A DNA stretch of 64,000 nt from Polychytrium aggregatum (lineage: Eukaryota > Chytridiomycota > Chytridiomycetes > Polychytriales). Location of the stretch: positions 107,679 to 171,678 of the forward strand of contig NW_026516302.1 of the NCBI RefSeq assembly GCF_025602895.1, written 5' to 3'. Positions 38,063 through 47,880 of the stretch are shown one piece after another. The notes beneath the pieces were generated by a model that saw only the letters and a list, made by a program, of their open reading frames with translations, was not told where the DNA came from and did no database searches. The position numbers and the translations under genes were made by a program. Positions within the stretch are counted from its first letter, which is position 1; each line of letters starts with the position of its first letter.

Positions 38063-38843
38063 TCCCAGCCTCATTGCTCAGAGCCTGCCTCTGCAGCTGT
38101 CCCCAAGACTCATCCAGCCGTGTTCCGCAACGGAGCCTGGACATTCTTCGTCTCCTGATCTGTCCGGTCTCAAATCCACAAATTTACTTGTTACCTGCCC
38201 TCTGCTTTCTCCTCCTCCCCCCCTTCCACAAATGCACGGTGTCTCGTTCGTCCGCATCCATACGCCTGTGCGGGTGTGTTTCTGATGTCACCGACTCCAC
38301 TCTCTTTCGAGTCTCGCTTGCTCCATTTCCGTTTGATTACTTTTCCTATACATACATATTGCCATCCCACTCCTCAGAACAAGTATCTGTGATCCCGGCG
38401 TTGGCCACCATCAATACATGCATTCGTCGCACTTGCTTCTTCGCGACACCAAGCCTGTCACCTGGCTCGTTTTGCAATCTGAATCCATGCAGCATTCGCA
38501 TTGCTGCGCCAGCTGTTTCTTGATCGCTGTCGAGCGGCTACACGGCCCAATTCATGTTCGACACTTCCACCAGCTGCATACTCTCCACATGCCGCCAGGT
38601 TCGCCGCTGCATCCGCTCCGTTTCCCACAGAGGCCGGCAATGACTTGGCGCGAATGAATTTCATTTGGTGCAGTCACGTGCACCGGCCGTTTCCTGACCG
38701 CCGCTCGCCGCCCTCGAATCGACAAGCACACCAGGCCCGTCAACAGATCCGTTTCTTGCCCCGGTCTTGTCTCATCTGCTCCCGCCCTCCCCCCCCTTTC
38801 CCCGCTGGGCCTGCCGCTCCACCTCATCCGAGAGCACTGGGCC
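38063..38843. other. Intergenic, no gene seen
   Basis: 3' flank of the VASt gene and a CT-rich stretch (about 38,690-38,840) leading into the possible exon at 38,844. Confidence 0.4.
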
Positions 38844-39105
38844 ATGTCGTACCACAACCATGGCGGTGGATACTCCTCAGGGACGAGTGCCAACGCCATC
38901 CCCGTCGTCCCTCGGCGCCGCAATTTCGCTCAGAGCCAGTCCGACGACGGACCAGCCCCGTCTCCAAGCGATCACCACCACCCGTCCTACGGCGACAGCC
39001 AGCGCTCCGACAGTCCTGTGAGGAGCTATCACAGCCAGAGCACGCACGATCGGCCAGAGCCGCATGCTGATTCTACTTCGAGTAGAGGACACGATCAAGA
39101 TGAAG
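38844..39105 (+). other. Possible orphan first exon (MSYHNHGGGYSS...)
   Basis: ATG at 38844 opens an 87-codon frame rich in Ser, His, Asp and Pro that stops at a consensus donor (GAAG|GTACGG). Composition resembles a disordered protein N-terminus. No phase-compatible acceptor links it to the BBP start at 39743: the only AG that fits leads to a stop. It may belong to a small separate gene or an untracked transcript. Confidence 0.3.
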
Positions 39106-39742
39106 GTACGGATCGTATCGATCCCGAGAGATCTGGGCGAAAGCTGCAGGGAGGGAGGGACGGATGGAGAGAGGGAGGGACGGATGGAGAGAGGGAGGGA
39201 CGGATGGAGGGAGGGAGGAGGTGGGCCGATAGATAGCGGGCATGTTCGTCGGCTGTCTGGGCGGCTGGGTTGCCTGGGCTCTGCCACGGTAGATGGCTAT
39301 CGGGAGCAGAGAAAATGATCTCGTTTCTCGCCCTTTTGATCTCCCCCCATTGCATTCGGCGCTCCTTGTGTTTCTCTGGGGTTCACTTTCCTCTTTTATG
39401 CTATTGCTCTTTTGATCGGCTTTCTCATCGATCGACCGATCGAGCGGCCCTTCCATATCGCAACGCTATGATCTTCCCGATCAAGAGAGAGTGCCTCTCA
39501 GAGTTGCTTCGCAGCTCTGTTCTGTGAATCAAATCCTTCCTTGTGCTCATGTTCTCGGCCAACCCCTTTCGTGTGTCGTCGGGTTCTTTCGGATCGGGCG
39601 CTGTTCTAATCTCCCGATCGTATAACCTCGTATGTGCACAATCCCCTCCGCCTAACCGCTTGGGCACGACCTCATGCGCACGGAACGGAACTGACCTGAC
39701 CTGACCTGAACGGAATCGGCGCCCACTTTCCTCAACACAACG
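39106..39742. other. Intergenic before BBP with a GGGA-type repeat
   Basis: Holds three copies of a GAGGGAGGGACGGATGGAGA-type unit (39,148-39,215) and CTGACCTGACCTGAC (about 39,690-39,712). No gene recognised. Confidence 0.5.
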
Positions 39743-42314
39743 ATGGACGCTCTTGATCCGCAAAAAACACGTCCCGGCGGAACCATGCTCGTTCCTCGTC
39801 AACCCGGGCATTCGATAGACCCAGAACGCGAAGGGCGCCCCAGAAAACGAAAGTCTCGCTGGGGCAACGAAGAAGCAAAGGTCAACATCCCTGGGCTGAC
39901 GACCGTCATTCCCTCCAATCTCACTGGCACGCAACTCGAGTCCTATCTGATCAACCTTCGACTGGAGGAAATCGGTCGAAAGCTTCGAAGCGGCGACTAC
40001 ATTCCGTCGGACCGTGAACGGTACGTGTCTTTGATGCAGGCATATGTGAAAGGGTAGCTTGAGACGCATGCGTGTGCGTGCCCGTGTGCATGGGGTGATC
40101 TTGGGATAGTGTGTGGATATCACGGATGGCCTTCGATCGGTGGTATCGCGCCGATTGCTCCTCGCTCGCACCCTCTATCTGACGCACGTCCGATTACCTT
40201 TGAGCAGATCCAAGTCTCCGGAGCCCATCTACGGCGCCGACGGCAAGCGTATCAACACACGAGAATATCGATATCGCAAGAAGCTGGAAGATGAGCGCCA
40301 TCGCCTTGTGGAGGAAGGGCTGAAAAAGATCCCCGACTTCAAACCCCCCGCCGACTACCGTCGCCCAACCAAGCTCATGGACAAGCTCTACATTCCCGCG
40401 AAAGAATATCCCGAAATCAACTTTATCGGACTTTTAATTGGTAGGTTTGCATCTGGGTGACGTTTACGACATACGGGCTGCTCATCGCGCCTGAGCCGGT
40501 GGATCCATGTCCGGTTTGATAGGTGCGTGTGCTCATGTCTATGGACGACCCGATCTCCATCGTTGGACAGGTCCGCGCGGAAATACTCTCAAGAAGATGG
40601 AGGCGGATTCCGGGGCCAAGATCAGCATCCGCGGCAAGGGCTCCGTCAAGGAAGGCAAATCTCGCGCCGATGGAGGGCCGGCTCCAGGCGAGGAGGAGGA
40701 TCTGCACTGTCTCATTAGTGCCGATGCTGAGTCCAAGATCAAGAAGGCCATGGAGCTGATTGAAGAAATCATCCAAACGGTAAGTTCCGACACTGCCGCT
40801 GTGTCGTTATATCGTCGTGTCGGACACACGCCCGAGAGACCTGAGCTTTGCTATTGTTACTCCATCGTGCGAGCGAGCTCCCCACAAGCGCCCAACCCAT
40901 CGCGCCCGTTTGATTCATTGTGTGCGTCTCACCTCTCTGCTAATCCGAGCGCCATCGCTCATTATTGTTCATTATCTACCCCCTCTGCCCACAGGCCGCC
41001 AGCGTTCCTGAAGGACAAAACGAACTAAAGCGGCTGCAGCTTCGTGAGCTGGCATCGCTCAACGGCACGCTCCGCGATGACGAAAACCAAATCTGTGCCA
41101 ATTGCGGCGGAACAGGTGTGTGTCTGCGCAGCGCTTTGCCAGCGCGTCCCATCAAGCCATTCGGATCGCAAATGCCACTCTCCCGCTTGAGTCGATTCGT
41201 CTTGGCATCGGCTTGGTTGGACGGGTGGCATCGATCGGCTCATTACTGACTGGGTGATAACACAAATGCCTTCCAGGACATCGCCGATTCGAGTGTCCCG
41301 AACAAAGAAACTTCACCAACAACCTTGTCTGTCGTATCTGTGGTGGTGTCGGACACACTGCTCGCGACTGCATGCAACGTAACAACCCCGATGCCCTTCG
41401 TGAGGCCGACCAGCGTGACAAGAAGCTGGACGATGAATATGCCAACCTCATGGCTGAGCTTGGCGAAGCCGTACCGTCCTCTGGCGGCGGCGGCGCCGCC
41501 AGTATCAGCAGTGGTGGTGTTGGCGGTGGCATGATCGGCTCTGGACACCGAGACGGCGGCGAACCTGGATCCGGACGCAGCGTAAGTCACTTCCTTGATG
41601 TCCACAGAGCGACGGTGTATCGGGTCTGGCTAGCACCGACTGATCTGCCGTGCATCTGCTTGACGCTGAAATGCGCTGCGCTGACACTGACTGTTTGCTC
41701 TCGCGCTTTGCCAGGGCCACTACGGACCAAGTGGCGGGCGAGGCAGTCGTCCTCCTTGGGGCTCTGCTGGCCCTGCCCCTCCCCCTGCTCCGTCGGGAGG
41801 ACCGCCTCCATGGGCGAGACAGGGCCGTGATCGCGATCGCGATCGAGATCGAGATCGTGACCGCGACCGCGATTTCGACCGAGGTGGTCCTGCACCCTGG
41901 CACCGCGATCGCGATCGAGACAGGGGGCCGCGGGGTCCCCCTGGTCCTCCCCCTGGCCCTCCTGACTCCCCAGGCAGGTCGCCGCCCCCGCCGGGCGCCT
42001 CTGTGTCTGCCGGTATGCCGCCGGGCCCTCCCGGAGGCTCATATCCTGGCTCGGCTCCGCCACCGCCTCCCCCTGGCGGCGACTATGGACAGAGCTATCC
42101 ACCCTATCCCAGCGATGTCCCTGGCGCTGGTGCGAATCCCTGGGCGCCCCCTCCTCCGCCTCCGTTCCATTCATCCAACGGCTACCCCCAGCCTCCCCCT
42201 CCTCCGCCTTCGTACATGTACGGATATCCGCCCCAGCCTCCCCCTCCTCCTGCGTGGGCACCGCCGCCACCACCGCCGCCCGCTGATGTCCCTCCTCCTC
42301 CTCCTCCAGAGTGA
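39743..42314 (+). CDS. MSL5: Branchpoint-binding protein BBP/SF1 (Msl5-type), 6 exons
   Basis: Recognises the intron branchpoint during early spliceosome assembly in the nucleus. Exons 39743-40020, 40208-40440, 40571-40779, 40995-41115, 41277-41581 and 41715-42314 join in phase to 581 residues. The N-terminus has the RKRKSRW motif typical of SF1, which in SF1 contacts U2AF. The family signature [19 protein letters not shown] precedes the KH domain with [14 protein letters not shown] (GPRG at 171-174) and [11 protein letters not shown], followed by QUA2. Two CCHC zinc knuckles follow: C274/C277/H282/C287 and C299/C302/H307/C312. The C-terminal exon encodes an Arg-Asp repeat (about 41,828-41,912) and a long proline-rich tail with poly-Pro runs, as in animal SF1. 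Confidence 0.95.
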
Positions 42315-42848
42315 GGCTGGATTGACGATGACTGGGCGGTGGTGCGCGGAATCGGCGTTGCACCTGTGGATGAAGCGAGTTGATTGGGCCAAGCATATGG
42401 CAATACAGCACACTTCAAAGAGAAAAATGGTCTCCCAAGCGCATATTGTTGGCTCTTGCGCGTGTCATCGACAGACGACTGAGCCGGTTCGCATGGGTTG
42501 CTCTGGGTGCTTGTTTGTGGCAGACGAGGATTGGGATGCTGTTGGTGCCGAGCCATGGCGAGAACGCATGCTCTTCTCGTCGAGAAGGCGCTCTCGCTCT
42601 CGCCCCGACCCACTCTCGCGAACGAGGCGAGAAGAGCACACGCGTTCTCGCCTGAATGCCGTCCATCCTCTCGTCATCGATCTGCCCGCTTGTTGCTTGT
42701 CCTGCTCGTTTTGCCAACCGACCCATCTGCAATCGACGTTCTGCGGCCGCAAACAGACGACTTCCATTCGCCGGGCATCGAAACTCCTCCACACCGCAAC
42801 CTCAACCGCTGCCGCCGGATTTCATTGTGGAATAGATCCTCCATAGCC
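42315..42848. other. Short intergenic region between BBP and PRS
   Basis: No coding exon recognised; likely 3' end of BBP and promoter of the pyrophosphokinase gene. It contains an imperfect inverted repeat of GCGAGAACGCATGCTCTTCTCG type around 42,557-42,650. Confidence 0.4.
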
Positions 42849-45003
42849 ATGCGCAAGGTTCGTTTGATGGTGCTCTTGGCTGTGTTGGATTTTTGGATTT
42901 GATGTCAAAGCCACAGCCTATTGCGCCGGTTATTGCGCCGCAGGGCTCGGTCGCTGGGCGGGTCTTCGGAATGCCGCACTCGGCCGTTGGCAAGGCGGTG
43001 TCTTCGTCGTGGAGGGTGGGAGTATCGGCTCGCTTGGCTGCTCCCTGGGCCTCGCTCTGCTATGCGTTGCTGGATGCCCTCCTCTGCCTGAAGTCTCGTT
43101 GGAGGTGCTGCTCGCACATTCATCGATGTGCCGCTCAATACCGATCATCTGAAAGCTTTGTGTCTTTATTATTGGTTTTGTTGTTGCTGAACGCCACCAC
43201 GCCTTTCGCCATGCTTCTCCATCGAATACCAGGTCCAAATCTTTTCGGGCACTTCCCACCCCGAGCTCTCGAACCAGATCGTCCAGAAGCTCGGGCATTC
43301 TGTTTCCCTCGTTCATCTCAAGCACAGCGCCAATAAGGAAATCACGGTCGAGCTCGGAGTCTCGGTCCGTGACGAGGATGTGTTCATCATCCAATCGGGC
43401 AGCGATTCCATGAACGATCATCTCATGGAGCTCTTGATGATGGTCAATGCCTGCAAGGCGGCCTCGGCCAAGCGCATCACAGCGGTGTGAGTGCTCGCGA
43501 GAAATGTGTGCCTCGGACAGTGGCACGGACTGAGCCACGCTGTGAAAAGCGGAGGTCTTGTATAGCAGAGCAAAACCGAGCGGAGGATGCAAAGAGGAGA
43601 GGAGCTGGTGAAATTTGGGACCGAACCGAGACTGCGAGTGCTGATTTTGGGTGCAGAGAATGAGCGGCGCCGTCACTGAGCCCACAATCCTGCGATGCAG
43701 AATCCCGTACTATCCGTACAACAAGCAGTCCAAGAAGAAGGGTCGAGGAACCATCTCGGCAAAATGTGAGTTCCCGGAGACAAATGGCAAACGACTGCCC
43801 GTGATCCCGACACATACCCGGTATCAAGCGGCATCGTGGCTGACAACCACCTCTGCTTGCCTGCCTCCTCCATGCGGGCTCACCGTCCTTGTGTCTCGGC
43901 ACGTCGGCCCGGCGCTGAACAGTGGTGGCCAATATGCTGGCCGTGGCCGGCGTCCAGCACATCATCACGGTCGATCTGCATTCGTCGCAGATGCAGGGGT
44001 TCTTCAGCATGCCCGTGGACAATCTCGTGGCGGAGCCGTCGATTGCAAAGTACATTCACGAAAAAATCCCCAACTACGAGACCGGCGTCATCATCTCCAA
44101 GAATGCGGGTGCCGCCAAGAGGTATGCAAGACGCCCTCCGAACTCTGCCTGCGACTGAGACTGCGGTGCAAGTGGACCGGGATGAGCCGCTCAGTGTCTG
44201 ACTGCGATGTGATCTGGCCGCAGAGTGACTTCCCTGGCCGACCGTCTGAACATGGACTTTGGCCTGATCCACCGAGAGAAATACCATATCAACGAGCAAA
44301 AGGCGGCCGATTCCGAGAAGGGCGGCTCGAAGGGCTTCACAAGGCTGACCCTCGTGGGAGACGTCCGTGATAAGATATGCTTCTTGGTGGTAGGCAGCAC
44401 GTCCCCTCCGGATTCCAGTGGCCAGCGACTTGATTCAAGGCCCGCATGCACACACGCTTCGCTACACTCGTGCTCTGGTCGCGACTTTGTGCTTGGTGAG
44501 CTAAGCATTTCATCGATTGCGTTGTGGAAATCGCTCATCGGGCGCACAGGACGATATCATCGACAGTCCCAAATCGTATCTCGACGCGGCCCAACACCTC
44601 AAAACGGTGTGCGGTGCGACCACCGTCTACATCATTGCCACCCACGCGATGCTTTCGGGCAACTCGCTACAGGAGATCGAGGAGTGTCCGCACGTTCACC
44701 AGGTAGGTTCTGCCCCGACACAGGGCAGGAATGGCCACCGGATGGCCCAAGTGTATCTTGACGATGGTGTGCGAGTATGTTTTGTGTGTGTGAGAGTGGA
44801 TGGGCGTTTGGCGGCATGAGAACTCACAGCCGGACGACCCGTCTCTGCAGATCATCGCGACCAACACCTACCCTATTTCGGAAGAGAAGCGTAAGATTGC
44901 CACCAAGCTCCAGGTGATCGACATCAGCTCCGTACTTTCCGAGGCAATTCGAAGAACTCACAACGGAGAGTCGATCTCGTACCTTTTCCACAACCTGATT
45001 TGA
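42849..45003 (+). CDS. PRS1: Ribose-phosphate pyrophosphokinase, Prs1-type, 7 exons
   Basis: Makes PRPP from ribose-5-phosphate and ATP for purine, pyrimidine, histidine and tryptophan synthesis. Coding exons 42849-42857, 43233-43486, 43701-43765, 43923-44121, 44224-44389, 44550-44702 and 44851-45003 join in phase to 332 residues. Exon 1 codes only for MRK, matching the opening of yeast Prs1, and exon 2 continues [12 protein letters not shown]. The subunit-interface and ATP region shows [30 protein letters not shown] and [19 protein letters not shown]. The PRPP-binding loop, normally D-x-x-D-T-x-G-T, reads [14 protein letters not shown] at 232-245. Yeast Prs1 has a similarly altered loop and works in a heteromer, so this subunit may need a catalytic partner encoded elsewhere. 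Confidence 0.92.
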
Positions 45004-45379
45004 ACAGATGCCGACCTGTCGTCGATCTGGTGATTGTCTGGTGTGTGTCTAATGCTGATCTTGTGTTTGTCTGGTGTTGCTCACCGGTTCCGTGAATGTA
45101 GCCGTAGCCTGCTGTGTTGGGGCTTTGTTCGTTCGTTCGTTCGCCGTGCTTGCAGATACCGCTATTGGCCGAGGAGTTCCACCGTGGGATGGCGAATCCG
45201 AGCATGCCGCATATATTCCTGGCTGATTCACGGAAGTGCCGGATACAGTCAATCCAGAAAATAACGGGACAGTCACTTTCTGGCTTCAGCGGCCTGCAGC
45301 CTGCCGATCCGTAGGCTCCAGTGAGCAAGCCGTGCGATTGTTTCCCGTCCTGGTTGGCAATCGTTTTGTTTTTGTTGGT
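45004..45379. other. Intergenic 3' of PRS
   Basis: A CTGGTGTGTGTC-type run and GTTCGTTCGTTCG (about 45,127-45,142). Nothing else recognised; the right edge adjoins the Fanzor-like relic. Confidence 0.4.
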
Positions 45380-45780
45380 TTGGGAAGCACAGTCTTGAAT
45401 ACACTCGGTCGATCTCCTGTGGCGATGTGGGAGTGTGGTGCATCCACTCGATCATCTGGACAGCTCCATGGTTTCTCGATATCAAGATGCTCGGCCTTCT
45501 CGAGCCGCTTAGCTTCCAGCACTCTGAGCACACCTGGGATGTGTTGAACTCGTTTACCGAGTACACAGGATACCTTCCTCTGGAGAATGGACTCGAGTAG
45601 ACAGCGGACCATTGGACCAGTCTGGAACGGATCCTGTTCAATAAGGGTGCGAATGACTGGACATGCCTGCTCAACGAAAGTGGATCTGCGACCTGCTTGT
45701 GGGTCGCTGCACTGGTCTCGGAGTACCAGCGATGGATGATGCTCTTGGACACACTGAAGATGGCGCCCTTGCGCAAGCTG
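45380..45780 (-). pseudogene. Fanzor/TnpB-like nuclease relic, C-terminal part
   Basis: On the minus strand, 45,557-45,519 encodes VNEFNTSQVCSEC, preceded by RGRYPVYS. This is the conserved acidic-residue/TSxxCxxC signature at the RuvC-zinc ribbon junction of Fanzor and TnpB proteins, eukaryotic and bacterial relatives used as RNA-guided nucleases in mobile elements. Upstream residues to about 45,776 remain open. Directly after the first Cys pair the homologous reading seems to continue in another frame (KRLEKAEHLDIEKPWSCPDD), implying an indel. There is no complete RuvC core, start or second intact Cys pair, so this is a dead fragment at best. Assignment rests on the motif and its spacing. 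Confidence 0.45.
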
Positions 45781-47880
45781 TGGAGCAGTATAATATCATC
45801 TCATCGCATCAAGCAATCTGGCCATATATCCATGACCCCCACCGGCTGGTGCCGAGCTGTGTGCTGAGCAAGGACGGTCGAGATTGTTGGGTATCATCAG
45901 CAGAGTGGCCCGGAGCATGACCGCGACACACAGCTGACTGGGCCGACGGACGAACAAGAGGATTGCATGGCCAGCCAAGGCCAAGAGCGGGTACGAATGG
46001 CACACCGTGGCATCGAGAGTTGCTACATTCGGTGGAAGCAAGGCGCGGGCGCCCCATTAGCTGGGCTGAGCCGGGGTGAGTTGAGCTGTCGGCCTGTTTG
46101 GGACACGAGGTGCCTCAAATGGGCCTTGCTCCTTGGAAGGAGATTGCCCTGGTGATTCGGGGCTGTGTGGAGCCGGGTGTGTTTGCGTGTGCCGGACATG
46201 GCGCAAAGCATGGCAACAGAGGCCACCGCGAGGAGGCATGCTGGACCTGAAGCGCACGGCCGACGCCGTCTGTTCTTTGGCTGGACGGCTGCAGATGCCC
46301 TTGGCAGTGCTGTGGATGCATTTGGCGGTCCTGGAGATGCATTTGGGCAGGGGTGCTTGCGGTTTTGCCGCGCCGATGGGGTGGCCCCAGGTTTCTCGGG
46401 CCGGTGTGCACGGCTCACGTGCAACGGGCCCCGCGTGCTCAGGCGCCCTTGTGTGGACATACAGAGCGGTACAGTGTCGCCAAAGTAGCTGGCTGGGCTG
46501 GCGGGCCGGGGCCGCGAAGGTTTTAGCGGCAGGCGGACCTGCTGGCAGTGGGCTTGTCGCCGACGGGCTGTGCTATCGCGAGGGAGAGAAGCAAGGTTGC
46601 GGCGACGAGGATTGGCGGAGGACATCGGCGATGATGTTGGCGAGGGCCATGTCCTCGACGACGACAGGCAGGATGCCCGAGGATGCCCGAGTATGACCGA
46701 GGATGGCCGAGGGTGGCCGAGGATGCCCAAGCATGGCCGAGAATAGCTGCCTCCGGGACGGTGCGCATCCGATGCATCGGTCGATCGGCAGGCCGGAGCC
46801 TCGCGGAGAGGAGGGATGGACCGGGGGACGCGGCTGGCGCCGCGGCTGTATGCTCTCCCCGTGCGACGAAACCTTATCCGCGGCCTGTGGCTGTGCACCG
46901 ACTCCTTGGTCGTCGCCCACGGCCTTTGCGGGACGAAGACGTGCTGGGCTTGCTGGGGAACGGCGATCATGCCGGCGCTTGCATTAGCCGTTGTTGCGAC
47001 GGGGTGTCTGTCTCTCGCTCCATCCACCACTCCATCTAACCACCACTCCATCTAACCACCACTCCATCTAACCACCACTCCGTCTAACCACCACTTTAAC
47101 CACCACTTTAACAGCCCACCAACTCCACCAACTCCATTTAACTACCTCCTCCTTGCCGCTCTCGCTGCCACTTCACCACTCTCGCAACCGCTCTCGCAAC
47201 CGCCGTTCCCGGCCAGCCAGAGCACCCACCCCCCCCTTGAGGCCTTGTCGGCTGTCGCCCCTCCCCGGCTCGCCTTTCTTGCACTTGTGCGCCGGCCTCG
47301 TCTGTTTTGTCCCGTTTCCTGTCCGCTGTCCCTGTCGGCTGCCCGTCCAGGCCCTGCTTCCTTGATCGGCCATCCCGTTTAAATATTGGCCCCCCACGCT
47401 CCCGCTTCCTCGCCCCAGTCGCCCCGTCTCCCAGCCTGCTTCCTGCGGATCTTTCTCCCTGATCCTGGAAGCCAATCGCCGAACCCTCACTTTCTCGAAA
47501 ACAAAACCTTGCCTCCCTCAACCTCCCGTTTCCACCGCCCTTCCCTCTTGCCAGCGGCCCTGCCTGGCTCCTCTCATCTGACGACTGCTTTTCTGCGTCG
47601 AACGGATCTGCTTCCTGTCGTCGCCTCTGTCCCTCGTTAAAGGCAATCCGGTCAGGTCATTCTCGCCCTCCAACCTCTATCCCGGACTCACCTTTGACTC
47701 CTGCTCGCCACCAACTCAAAACCAGACGACTCTCGACCCTCGCTCATATCTATCCATCGTCTCGCTCACCATCAAACTCTATTCTCTCGCCAATCGTCTG
47801 GACTCTCTGCTCGCAGTGTCGTGATCTGCTGGTCGTCTGTCTGTTCATCACCTCTCCCCTCCGATAACTCCAAAAATTAT
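45781..47880. other. Intergenic region and long ATG-free leader
   Basis: No gene recognised. A GATGCCCGAGGATG-type tandem repeat at about 46,665-46,740 and a CTAACCACCACTCCAT repeat at about 47,022-47,100. From 46,972 to 47,996 the plus strand contains no ATG at all and is CT-rich, consistent with a long leader of the WOPR gene. Confidence 0.55.

Noticed and set aside
46023-47051. 342-codon minus-strand frame
   Set aside because: Its regular ILGHPR-like motifs come from the nucleotide tandem repeat at 46,665-46,740; no independent support, and unrelated to the Fanzor-like fragment.
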